Source of the DNA: Acinetobacter zhairuonensis
GTDB lineage: Bacteria > Pseudomonadota > Gammaproteobacteria > Pseudomonadales > Moraxellaceae
Assembly: GCF_022601715.1 (NCBI RefSeq)
Contig: NZ_JAKVIM010000011.1
Location: forward strand, 1 to 64,000
Length of the DNA: 64,000 nt
Direction: 5' to 3'
Position numbers and translations under genes: made by a program. Under the pieces are notes generated by a model that saw nothing but the letters and a program-made list of their open reading frames with translations, had not been told where the DNA came from and ran no database searches. Below, piece by piece: positions 1-7,546 of this stretch (within the stretch, counting starts at the first letter, position 1; each line of letters starts with the position of its first letter).

Positions 1-2
1 CT

Positions 3-38
3 AAAAACACCCCCTTCTACTAAGAAGGGGGTGTTTTT
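3..38. terminator. Strong bidirectional intrinsic terminator
   Basis: A 16-bp perfect stem (3-18 with 23-38) closes a 4-nt loop. The stem is A-rich at its 5' base and ends in a T run, so it can stop transcription from either side. It separates whatever lies left of the window from the cotransporter gene that follows. Confidence 0.9.
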
Positions 39-118
39 TATTGCCTATCAAAAAATCCCCACGCTTCACTCTCGTTTTATGCTAAACCTTAAATAAATGA
101 AAATATAAGAAGAGGTTG

Positions 119-1717
119 ATGGTGCTGAATACCCTATTACAACTATTTGGTGGAATTGGCTTATTTTTATTGGGTATGAATCTGATGACAGATAGCCTTA
201 AGGCACTCGCTGGCGAAGCTTTAAGACAATGGTTAATCCGATTTACTGATTCTCCATTAAAAGCGATGTTCTCTGGTATGACCTTGACGATGGTTGTACA
301 GTCATCGACTGCGACTACTTTAGCCACTATCGGTTTCGTTAGTGCAGGGGTATTGACTTTTAGTAATGCAATTGGTGTGATTATTGGAGCGAATATTGGA
401 ACAACCAGTACAGGTTGGATGGTCGCATTATTGGGTTTAAAAATTTCAATCTCCAAACTCGCGTTGCCTTTGATTGCTTTGGGTGCGATCTTCAAATTAT
501 TAGCTAGGGATCGACTTGCTTTATTTGGGATGACCATTGCAGGATTTGGTTTATTATTTTTTGGTATTGATGTTTTGCAACAAGCTATGGAGGGTGTTGC
601 CGCTTCTGTTGATTTAAGCCAGTGGTCTGGTGATACCTTGCTTGGAAGCTTACTATTAGTGCTCATCGGCGTGGTGATGACAATTCTCCTACAATCTTCT
701 AGTGCTGCAATCACTGCAACTTTAGCAGCCTTAGCCAGTCAAGCAATTAATCTGGAACAGACTCTAACTTTGGTAATTGGGCAAAATATTGGAACGGTTG
801 TAACTGCTATTTTAGCGGCGATTAGTGCAACGACGAGTGCAAAACGTACTGCTGCTGTACATGTTATTTTCAATGTCGTGACTGCTATATTTGCTTTCTT
901 ATTTTTATTACCTACCTTTTTGTGGGCTTTTCAACATCTGAACTATATACATTCAATTGATCCTGTATTGATAGTAGCCGCTTTTCATACCTGTTTTAGT
1001 TTGCTAGGTGCGTTAATTTTCATGCCTTTTATTGGAAAATTTGAACAGCTATTGGTTAAGCTACTACCAGAAAAGGAAGCTTCTTTAACTCGATATTTAG
1101 ATGATTCACTTTATAGTGTGCCTGCATTAGCAATAGCGGCAACTGAACGTGTACTGATGCAATCGACTGCTGATATTTATCATTTATTTGTGAAGTTTAT
1201 ACGGGGAGAAATTGTCGCTCCGATGATTAATACCAGTGAATTAGACAGTACTTTAAAAAAAGTTGAATCTTATCTAGAGCATATGACGGTTCCACAATCT
1301 ACAAATGATCAACAACATTTGATTTTATTACTGCGTTTGTTGGTCTATATCAGAGTATTAAGGAATGATTTGAATGAAGTGACACAAGTCGATCTATTGA
1401 AAAAGCAGCAAATTTTACAAGAATTACCACTAGATTTTGCCAATCATTTAGAAAAGCAAATTAGCTATTTACAAATTGAGCCTTTCCCTAAATTTCCAGC
1501 AGATTTGGTTGACGAATCCGTTCAACTGGAACAGTTAAGTACGGAACAGCAAACCTTTCTACGTCAAAAAATTATGAATGCATCCGTGAATCATCAATTT
1601 ACAGCAGCGCAAACATTAGAGTTATTGGCTGCACAGCGTTGGATTGTGCATTTAATTACACATACGCAACGCGTGACTCTACTGTTAAAGCAAGATGAGG
1701 ATAAGACTATTGAATAG
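119..1717 (+). CDS. Na+/phosphate cotransporter family protein (NptA/PNaS type)
   Basis: Inner-membrane carrier of the Na/Pi cotransporter family, expected to couple sodium to phosphate movement. The N-terminal ~310 residues are strongly hydrophobic and carry the family's two inverted QSSS-type repeats (QSST near residue 62, QSSS near 193). Each is followed by a GxNIGT motif (GANIGTT near 91, GQNIGTV near 222). The remaining ~200 residues are soluble and mainly helical, like the PhoU-like tail of bacterial members. An AAGAAGAGG ribosome site precedes both a TTG (116) and the ATG at 119; I chose the ATG. The 3' end overlaps the convergent oxidoreductase gene by 11 bp. No Pho box is visible upstream, so phosphate control is not shown. 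Confidence 0.85.
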   Translation: MVLNTLLQLFGGIGLFLLGMNLMTDSLKALAGEALRQWLIRFTDSPLKAMFSGMTLTMVVQSSTATTLATIGFVSAGVLTFSNAIGVIIGANIGTTSTGWMVALLGLKISISKLALPLIALGAIFKLLARDRLALFGMTIAGFGLLFFGIDVLQQAMEGVAASVDLSQWSGDTLLGSLLLVLIGVVMTILLQSSSAAITATLAALASQAINLEQTLTLVIGQNIGTVVTAILAAISATTSAKRTAAVHVIFNVVTAIFAFLFLLPTFLWAFQHLNYIHSIDPVLIVAAFHTCFSLLGALIFMPFIGKFEQLLVKLLPEKEASLTRYLDDSLYSVPALAIAATERVLMQSTADIYHLFVKFIRGEIVAPMINTSELDSTLKKVESYLEHMTVPQSTNDQQHLILLLRLLVYIRVLRNDLNEVTQVDLLKKQQILQELPLDFANHLEKQISYLQIEPFPKFPADLVDESVQLEQLSTEQQTFLRQKIMNASVNHQFTAAQTLELLAAQRWIVHLITHTQRVTLLLKQDEDKTIE

Positions 1718-3089
1718 CATTTAATTGACGCCGAGCATGCTTTAATGCAGTTCGTAGACCTTCTTCTAAAGTCGGATGATAAAATGGCTTTTCAAGTAGT
1801 TGATCAAGTGTACAGTCTTCAGAAATCATCCAGCAGAGTAAATGTGCGATATGCTCGGCAGAAGTTATGAGTAATTCTGCCCCTAATACTTTACGAGTCT
1901 CTGCATGAACATAGACTTCTAGAGCTCCATAATTTTTACCTAAAACCTGCGCACGACCTTGACGTTCATAAGAAACATAACCTGTTACAAAGGAAACATT
2001 CTGACTTTTAAGTTGTTTGTAGCTTTGACCTACGATTGCCATTTCAGGTTCACAGAAGACAATTCCGATAGGGGGTAAATTACGAATATTCTGTTTCTGT
2101 TCTAGGTTTAAGCAATTCAAAACAGCTCTGCGTCCTTCATGCGCTGCTTCATGCTGAATGGGAGTTGTAGTGTGTGCATCACCAACAATAAAGATAGGAT
2201 ATTCTCCCAGTTGTTTAGTTTTAGGATGAACAGGTAAATTTTTTAGTTCACTGAATTGGGAATCTATATTTTCTAACTTTAAGCTGTCTAATAAAGTGCG
2301 ACGCCCCGTTGCGACCATAACATAGTCGACTATGAGACTTTGATCTTCATCATTTTCTTGAAAGTTAATTTTTACACCAACATCAGTATTTTGTATTTGT
2401 GTGGGTAAGACTTCGAACTTAAATTCAATTTCTTGGCTTAAGAGGTCTTGTGCCAATTTTTGTAATACAGGGCTAGTTAATGTTCCGACTTTTCGACTAC
2501 GCGCAAAAATCGTGGTTTTCACTTTTAAGCGATGTAATGCTTGCGCAAGCTCAAGAGCAATGACACCACTACCGACCACTGCGACAGATTGAGGTAATTG
2601 ATCCAAGTCAAAAAATTCATCTGAAGTAATGAGTTTATTTCCTAATTCCTGTTTCCATTGAGGATCAAAACTTGGTGTCGAACCGACTGCAAGAATAAAG
2701 CTTCGGGCTTGATAGCGCTTGTGATTCACTGCAATCGTGGAAGCATCAATAAAATAAGCTTGCCCCGATATTTTGTGGCGATCTTCCCAACTGTTGACTT
2801 CTTTTAAGGTTGCGGTTGTGAATTTATCTCTTAGTTTTCTGACATGCGACAGTACTTGAGTAGCATCTATTTCTAAGTGAGCAGATATACCTACTTTTTC
2901 TAAAGATTCTGCATCATGCAATTGGTTTGCGGCTGAAATTAGGACTTTACTCGGCATACACCCAACACGTGCGCAAGTGGTATCCCACGGTCCATGGTTA
3001 ATAATGAGTATATTTGAGGTATGTTTGATTGCTTCTTTATACGCAGCCTGACCAGCTGTGCCTGCACCAATAATAATTATGTCGTACAT
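1707..3089 (-). CDS. Pyridine nucleotide-disulfide oxidoreductase, dihydrolipoyl dehydrogenase-like
   Basis: FAD/NAD(P) disulfide reductase of the lipoamide dehydrogenase/glutathione reductase class, cytoplasmic homodimer by family. Visible parts are an N-terminal FAD site (GAGTAG near residue 8), the redox pair in CARVGC (Cys39 and Cys44) followed by MPSK, a second dinucleotide fold (VVGSGVIALE, about 170-180), an FAD-contacting GDAH segment near 300, and the C-terminal HPTLEE His-Glu dyad (His438). At 460 residues it has normal length. No E2 or E1 dehydrogenase genes are adjacent, so it is probably not the dedicated pyruvate or 2-oxoglutarate dehydrogenase E3. A MerA-like or other thiol-reducing role is possible. 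Confidence 0.85.
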   Translation of the reverse strand: MYDIIIIGAGTAGQAAYKEAIKHTSNILIINHGPWDTTCARVGCMPSKVLISAANQLHDAESLEKVGISAHLEIDATQVLSHVRKLRDKFTTATLKEVNSWEDRHKISGQAYFIDASTIAVNHKRYQARSFILAVGSTPSFDPQWKQELGNKLITSDEFFDLDQLPQSVAVVGSGVIALELAQALHRLKVKTTIFARSRKVGTLTSPVLQKLAQDLLSQEIEFKFEVLPTQIQNTDVGVKINFQENDEDQSLIVDYVMVATGRRTLLDSLKLENIDSQFSELKNLPVHPKTKQLGEYPIFIVGDAHTTTPIQHEAAHEGRRAVLNCLNLEQKQNIRNLPPIGIVFCEPEMAIVGQSYKQLKSQNVSFVTGYVSYERQGRAQVLGKNYGALEVYVHAETRKVLGAELLITSAEHIAHLLCWMISEDCTLDQLLEKPFYHPTLEEGLRTALKHARRQLNAIQ

Positions 3090-3234
3090 GGTGGTCTTAT
3101 CGACTATTTATCCTACATTAGGATGAACATAGAGATTTTTGGAGAGGATTGCAATTTTGAAGAGAGTGCTAATGTAGCTCTTATGTAAAATCAGTAGATG
3201 CTACTAACGTGACATCTACTGTATTGTGAATCAA

Positions 3235-3339
3235 TTAAATTGCTGTACCGACACTCACCCCAACAGTGGGACGAACATTCATCGAGCTACAAGCAGATAA
3301 GAGTAAAGTACAAATTACCACAGCGATCATTTTATTCAT
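3235..3339 (-). CDS. Small lipoprotein, 34 residues
   Basis: Very short ORF reading MNKMIAVVICTLLLSAC and then 17 more residues. It has a short basic N-terminus, a hydrophobic core and a perfect lipobox (LSAC, Cys17), so the mature peptide would be about 18 residues long with a lipid anchor. Its ATG overlaps the stop of the upstream DUF442 gene by 8 nt, the same overlap that joins the two DUF442 genes, so it is probably translationally coupled to them. AAGG lies 9 nt upstream of the ATG. An 8-bp hairpin (3193-3200 with 3213-3220) lies just past its stop and may end the transcript. Function unknown. Confidence 0.7.
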   Translation of the reverse strand: MNKMIAVVICTLLLSACSSMNVRPTVGVSVGTAI

Positions 3340-3757
3340 GCAATAAACCTTGCTTACGTGCTTCATTAAATAATTCGCTGGAGCGATGACCGCTTTTACA
3401 AATCATTAAAATGGGTTTAGGAAGTTCGTTATAGTACTTTGAAAATTCAATGATATCTGTTTGTGTAATTTTACCGTTATCGATTGGTTGGTAAATGACG
3501 CTCACATGGGATTGCTCTGCAATATTCCGCAACTGACTGACGGAAATATTATTTCCCATTTCCTGATCGGGTCGATTGACAATCACCGACTTAAACCCTT
3601 GTTTTAACAGGAGTCGAAAGGTTTTATCATCAAGCTGACCAGATACGGTCAGGTTTTCGCTCAGTGCTTGCGGTGTTTGAGCCTTCTGAGCAAAAAGAGC
3701 TGTGCTATTCAGCAAGGTGCTACACAAAATGCATGTAGCAAAGAACTGCTTAATCAT
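3332..3757 (-). CDS. Exported DUF442 (TIGR01244-type) phosphatase/sulfurtransferase-like protein
   Basis: Second of two neighbouring DUF442 proteins. Residues 1-23 form a signal peptide ending ALFA, which predicts a periplasmic location. The DUF442 fold follows, with the motif SGQLDDKTFRLL, a conserved NRPDQE, and the catalytic-type loop ICKSGHRS, a Cys-x5-Arg P-loop as in rhodanese and tyrosine phosphatase relatives. It overlaps the upstream cytoplasmic paralogue by 8 nt and the downstream lipoprotein gene by 8 nt. The family is linked to persulfide handling (Blh/sulfurtransferase) or to phosphatase activity. Which substrate it uses cannot be read from the sequence. Confidence 0.75.
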   Translation of the reverse strand: MIKQFFATCILCSTLLNSTALFAQKAQTPQALSENLTVSGQLDDKTFRLLLKQGFKSVIVNRPDQEMGNNISVSQLRNIAEQSHVSVIYQPIDNGKITQTDIIEFSKYYNELPKPILMICKSGHRSSELFNEARKQGLLHE

Positions 3758-4085
3758 CCAGCAAATCCATTTGTTTTGCCAGTTGATATAGATTATTCGA
3801 ACGGTTACCTGTACGGCAGAACATTAAAACAGGCTTTGGCAGTTCATTAAAATGATTGGCAAAAGTGCGTACATCGAGCTCAGTAATTTGACCAGCCACT
3901 ACAGGTTGATAGACATAATCAAGCCCTGCTGTGCGAGCTGCTTCTTCAATTTGGGCGCTGGTTGGTTGCTCAGGACCACCTTCCATATCAGGACGGTTGT
4001 TGATAATAGATTTAAATCCTTTTTCGACAACTTGTTCAACATGTTCAGGGCCAATTTGACCTGCGAAGCCTACATTTTCGCTCAT
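3750..4085 (-). CDS. DUF442 (TIGR01244-type) phosphatase/sulfurtransferase-like protein
   Basis: Compact 111-residue DUF442 domain without a signal peptide, so cytoplasmic. It shows the family start (VGFAGQIGPEHVEQV), the NRPDMEG motif near residue 31, and the active loop FCRTGNRS with the Cys-x5-Arg signature. It is the first gene of a three-gene overlapping run (this gene, its exported paralogue, then a tiny lipoprotein). The family includes the accessory domain of BlhA-type persulfide dioxygenases and the beta-lactamase-hydrolase-like proteins. No dioxygenase is adjacent here. The gene is divergent from the alpha/beta hydrolase, with a shared 124-bp promoter region. Confidence 0.8.
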   Translation of the reverse strand: MSENVGFAGQIGPEHVEQVVEKGFKSIINNRPDMEGGPEQPTSAQIEEAARTAGLDYVYQPVVAGQITELDVRTFANHFNELPKPVLMFCRTGNRSNNLYQLAKQMDLLDD

Positions 4086-4209
4086 TGTGTCACTCCATCA
4101 TCCAATTAAACAATATATGCTTTATGATAGCATTAAGCTGATTCTACAGTTGAATCTGTTGAAATTTTTATAAACGATTACAATCATAAAATAACGTACT
4201 GGAGCGCGT

Positions 4210-5109
4210 ATGCACGCTTACACGGTCGAACCTTTGTATGTCAAAAGTGGTCAAGAAGTCCTTGCAGCAGATTTTTATCGACCGAAAACGGAGCATAAGC
4301 CTGCAGTCATTCTGATGGCGCATGGATTAGCGGGATTACGACAGTTCAAATTAGTGCAATATGCGAAACAATTTGCTCAGGCGGGTTATGCAGTGGTGTT
4401 GTTTGACTATCGCTATTGGGGCGGGAGTACAGGACGTCCACGTGAATTGGTGTCGATCAGTGCGCAATTAGAAGACTGGCGAACTATGATTGAGCATGTC
4501 CAGCAGCGGAAATCGATTGATTCACGTCGGATTATTCTCTGGGGAACAGGACTGAGTGGCGGTCATGTACTCAGCCTCGCCAGTGAACTCCACAATATTC
4601 AAGCGGTGATGGTGCAAGTCCCGATGGTCGATGGAACTGAGCTGGCGAAACTTTATCCCATTCAGCAATTGTCTAAAGCGCTGAAAATTTCCAGTCAAGA
4701 TTATATGGGGGCTAAAGTCGGAATGGCTGCTAAGACTTTGCCCGTTGTAAGTATGAGTGATTTGAGTTTTCTTCCGACGGCAGATAGTTATTCGGGTTAT
4801 TTGTCGATTGTGCATCCAGACTATTTTTGGAGTGGTGACATTCCTGCACGCGTCTTTTTTAAATTGATCCGTTATCGTCCTATACTGGAAGTACGTAAGA
4901 TCAATATTCCTGTGCTGTTTATTGCAGCCAAGGAGGACAGTTTAATGCCGATTGCTTCGAGCCGTGAAGCAGCCACAAACATCGCACCATATGTGCAGTA
5001 TTATGAATGGGAGATGAAACATTTTGATATTTATCATCATCCATGGTTTGAAAAAGCCATTTCGACCCAATTAGAATTCTTACATCAACATATTGGAGTC
5101 AGCTCATGA
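4210..5109 (+). CDS. Alpha/beta hydrolase family protein
   Basis: 299-residue cytoplasmic hydrolase. The oxyanion-hole motif is AHGLAG (about 37-42), the nucleophile elbow is GLSGG (residue ~114-118, serine nucleophile), and a late acid/His region ends in KHFDIYHHPW. The fold resembles the dienelactone-hydrolase/X-Pro-peptidase-like branch rather than lipases with signal peptides. The ATG is preceded by GGAG (4200-4203). The stop overlaps the thioredoxin start as ATGA, so the two are co-transcribed. Substrate unknown. Confidence 0.8.
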   Translation: MHAYTVEPLYVKSGQEVLAADFYRPKTEHKPAVILMAHGLAGLRQFKLVQYAKQFAQAGYAVVLFDYRYWGGSTGRPRELVSISAQLEDWRTMIEHVQQRKSIDSRRIILWGTGLSGGHVLSLASELHNIQAVMVQVPMVDGTELAKLYPIQQLSKALKISSQDYMGAKVGMAAKTLPVVSMSDLSFLPTADSYSGYLSIVHPDYFWSGDIPARVFFKLIRYRPILEVRKINIPVLFIAAKEDSLMPIASSREAATNIAPYVQYYEWEMKHFDIYHHPWFEKAISTQLEFLHQHIGVSS

Positions 5110-5531
5110 TTATTGTATGCCCTGCGTGTCTGGCGAAGAACCGCGTTCCCGAAGAGAAAATTGAGGCACAGCCTAGCTGTGGTCAGTGCCATCAGCCACT
5201 AATTCCACTTGCTCCGATTGATTTGAATGAACAAAATTTTAGTCAGTTCGTGACCAACAGTGATTTACCTATTTTGATTGATTTATGGGCAGAGTGGTGT
5301 GGGCCATGTAAAATGATGGCTCCTCATTTCGCAGCCGTGGCAAAACAGAACCCTCGAGTGATTTTTGCCAAGATTAATACTGAAGAGTCCCCACGTTTAA
5401 GCAGCGCTTTTCATGTGCGCAGTATTCCAACGCTGGTGTTGATGAATAAAACCAATGAAATTGCTAGAATAAGCGGTGCGCTTAGATCGAGTGAACTGCA
5501 ACAGTGGCTGGATCAACATTTAAATGTCTAA
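5106..5531 (+). CDS. trxC: Thioredoxin 2 (zinc-finger thioredoxin)
   Basis: Disulfide reductase with an N-terminal zinc ribbon (CPAC at 5-8 and CGQC at 25-28) in front of a thioredoxin domain. The active site is WCGPC in the context LWAEWCGPCKMM, and the cis-proline loop reads SIPTL. This domain order defines thioredoxin 2 in E. coli, where the zinc site tunes redox behaviour and links it to oxidative stress. The length of 141 residues matches the family. It is translationally coupled to the upstream hydrolase. Confidence 0.93.
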   Translation: MIIVCPACLAKNRVPEEKIEAQPSCGQCHQPLIPLAPIDLNEQNFSQFVTNSDLPILIDLWAEWCGPCKMMAPHFAAVAKQNPRVIFAKINTEESPRLSSAFHVRSIPTLVLMNKTNEIARISGALRSSELQQWLDQHLNV

Positions 5532-5565
5532 TGCCTAGTCATAGCACAATAGGCTTGGAGTAAAC

Positions 5566-5988
5566 GTGTCAGATATTCATGTAAAACCAGAAGGGACGTT
5601 GTCTCTGCAAACCATTGCGATGCCAGCGGATACAAACTGGAGTGGTGATGTTTTTGGTGGCTGGATTGTGTCACAAATGGACTTGGCTGGAGCAATCCAC
5701 GCAGAACGCTTTAGTAAGGGGCGTTGTGCAACGATTTCAATTAATCAAATGACTTTTCTGGTGCCAGTAAAAGTTGGGGATGTGATTAGTTGTTATACCA
5801 AAATTTTAAAAGTCGGCAATACTTCAATTCAAATGCAGATTGAAGTGTGGGACAGTCATGATAGCTCGCGTGAAGCGAAACGTGTGACGGAAGGGGTTTT
5901 CACCTTTGTTGCCGTAGATGTGAAAGGCAATAAGCGTCAGATTCCTGAAGAGGTGAGACAGCGCTTTCTTGAAGCCCAGTCAACATAA
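5566..5988 (+). CDS. yciA: Acyl-CoA thioesterase, YciA-type hotdog protein
   Basis: Single hotdog-fold thioesterase that hydrolyses acyl-CoA to free acid and CoA, cytoplasmic and usually hexameric. The diagnostic segment GDVFGGWIVSQMD, carrying the catalytic Asp, lies near residues 28-40, followed by the strand pattern of the acot/YciA group. The start is GTG with TTGGAG five bases upstream. It may be read with trxC. An intrinsic terminator follows directly. Confidence 0.88.
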   Translation: MSDIHVKPEGTLSLQTIAMPADTNWSGDVFGGWIVSQMDLAGAIHAERFSKGRCATISINQMTFLVPVKVGDVISCYTKILKVGNTSIQMQIEVWDSHDSSREAKRVTEGVFTFVAVDVKGNKRQIPEEVRQRFLEAQST

Positions 5989-5996
5989 CATGTAAT

Positions 5997-6024
5997 AAAA
6001 AAACCAGCATTCGCTGGTTTTTTT
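5997..6024. terminator. Intrinsic terminator between convergent yciA and DUF4442 gene
   Basis: A 12-bp perfect stem (5997-6008 with 6013-6024) with loop ATTC, A-tract on one side and T-tract on the other. It can serve both converging genes. Confidence 0.9.
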
Positions 6025-6033
6025 ATTAGTTGC

Positions 6034-6534
6034 TTATTGGTCGGATTTACGTTTTGGTAGCCAAGCCCATAACATTTGGCATTGAATCGGTTCATTACCA
6101 GCATCATCAATCACGGTCACAGGAATCAGTAATTCGCCTTTTTCCTGTTCAGCAATCAATTTTTGCTGTTCTGGGCTTAAACTTGCAGTCGCGGTAAGTC
6201 CACCTTGTGCAACTTTTAAATAATCTACATGTAAGGTTTTAATCAGCAAAATGCGATTATCTGGAACATGTAAACCCGTTAAAAATCCAGTTGCTGTTTC
6301 AGCCAATAACGCCATTGCCGCTGCATGCACGCCCTTAATATGGTTTTGCATGTTGCGTTGATTTTCAATACGCACCACCACATGGTCTTGATCGACTTCA
6401 AGATAGCGAATATTGGCGGTACCCACCATCGGCACGATCCGACCAAAAGCTTTACTCCAAAGGGTACTTCGAATCCCTTTGGGAAATTTCGATGTGGCTT
6501 TTACCAGTTTGGATAAACGATTGCTTTGGGTCAT
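6034..6534 (-). CDS. DUF4442 hotdog-fold protein (thioesterase superfamily)
   Basis: 166-residue single hotdog domain of the DUF4442 family. The central helix segment contains GVHAAAMALLAETATGF, the position where PaaI-like thioesterases bind acyl-CoA, and a later strand reads LHVDYLKVAQG. No experimentally fixed substrate is known for the family. A GTG (6537) and an ATG (6534) are adjacent; AGAGG sits 6 nt before the ATG, so I use the ATG. It lies 33 bp downstream of yajQ on the same strand and is likely co-transcribed with it. Confidence 0.75.
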   Translation of the reverse strand: MTQSNRLSKLVKATSKFPKGIRSTLWSKAFGRIVPMVGTANIRYLEVDQDHVVVRIENQRNMQNHIKGVHAAAMALLAETATGFLTGLHVPDNRILLIKTLHVDYLKVAQGGLTATASLSPEQQKLIAEQEKGELLIPVTVIDDAGNEPIQCQMLWAWLPKRKSDQ

Positions 6535-6567
6535 CACATGCCTCTAGATGCTGGGTACGACTTCACA

Positions 6568-7056
6568 TTAATCTTTAAAGTTATTAAATTGCAATGGAAT
6601 GCCGAATTGTTGTTCACGTAAGAAATTCATTACTTGTTGTAATGTATCGCGCTTTTTATCGGTCACACGGATTTTGTCACCTTGAATAGATGATTGCACC
6701 TTAATGCCACTTTCTTTAATGGCTTTATTAATTTTTTTCGCAGTATCAGAGTCAAGACCATCTTTCAGTTTAATCACCTGAACCACGTTTTTACCCGAAG
6801 CGGTTGCTTTTTGCGGATCTAAAGCTTGTACATCGACTTTACGCTTATAAAAATGATTTTCCAGCATGCTATAGACTTGTTCGCATTGGAAATCGCTTTC
6901 CGTGCTAATTTTAATTTCTTTTGATTTTTCATTGAGTTCAATTGAAACATCTTGTCCGCGAAAGTCAAAACGTGTCGCAATTTCTTTTTGCGTGTTCTGA
7001 ACTGCATGATTTACTTCAAAAATCTCTAATTCTGAAACAATATCGAAAGATGGCAT
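6568..7056 (-). CDS. yajQ: YajQ family nucleotide/c-di-GMP-binding protein
   Basis: 162-residue protein starting MPSFDIVSELE, the canonical YajQ N-terminus, with the two ferredoxin-like repeats of the family (RFDFRGQDVSIEL; GIKVQSSIQGDKIRVTDKKRD). The open frame extends 47 codons upstream, but the family start and an AAAGG site 9 nt before the inner ATG fix the start at 7056. YajQ homologues bind cyclic di-GMP in Xanthomonas and Pseudomonas and have been linked to RNA/nucleotide binding and temperate-phage transcription. It is divergent from the rhodanese gene, 91 bp apart. Confidence 0.92.
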   Translation of the reverse strand: MPSFDIVSELEIFEVNHAVQNTQKEIATRFDFRGQDVSIELNEKSKEIKISTESDFQCEQVYSMLENHFYKRKVDVQALDPQKATASGKNVVQVIKLKDGLDSDTAKKINKAIKESGIKVQSSIQGDKIRVTDKKRDTLQQVMNFLREQQFGIPLQFNNFKD

Positions 7057-7147
7057 AGAATAGACCTTTACAAATGGAAAGAATATCTGAGATGCTAGGG
7101 ATGTTTTCTTCATTTGCCAAGTGTTGTTTACATCAAAGGAGTGCGCA

Positions 7148-7462
7148 ATGATCCGTAAACAAGAAATTACGACATTTGAGTTCCCAGAAGACGCCATTAT
7201 CTGGGATGTCCGTGACGCAAGTGCTTATGCTGAGGCTCATCTTAAAGGAGCCAAAAATCAGCCAATTACAGGCTTGTCAGCAGATTGTTTGACTCAGGTG
7301 ACCGCGGATCAGACTATTTACCTCTTATGTGGTGGCGGAAGTAAGGCGCCACGCGCGGCTGAACTTCTAGACGGTTTTGATAATTCTCGTGAATACGTCA
7401 TACTCATGGGTGGTACACGTGCTGCACGTGATGCAGGGTTACCTTTAGAACAAGGAACCTAA
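7148..7462 (+). CDS. Rhodanese-like domain protein
   Basis: Single-domain 104-residue rhodanese fold, cytoplasmic. It opens with the EFPEDAIIWDVRD strand and its catalytic-position loop is LLCGGGSKAPRA (Cys61). The loop differs from the usual CxxGxR: where a canonical rhodanese has an Arg, this has Lys-Ala, so sulfurtransferase activity may be altered. AAGGAG lies directly upstream of the chosen ATG. The frame is open 27 bp further upstream, but no ribosome site supports that. A strong terminator follows. Confidence 0.8.
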   Translation: MIRKQEITTFEFPEDAIIWDVRDASAYAEAHLKGAKNQPITGLSADCLTQVTADQTIYLLCGGGSKAPRAAELLDGFDNSREYVILMGGTRAARDAGLPLEQGT

Positions 7463-7464
7463 TC

Positions 7465-7492
7465 AAAAAAAGCGCCTTCTGGCGCTTTTTTT
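7465..7492. terminator. Intrinsic terminator after rhodanese gene
   Basis: A 12-bp perfect stem (7465-7476 with 7481-7492), loop TTCT, with A- and T-runs on the two sides. It also lies 54 bp beyond the stop of the convergent mnmC. Confidence 0.9.
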
Positions 7493-7546
7493 AGATCTTG
7501 AGTAAAAGAAGAAAACATTAAAAACAATTCAATCCACAGAACTGCA

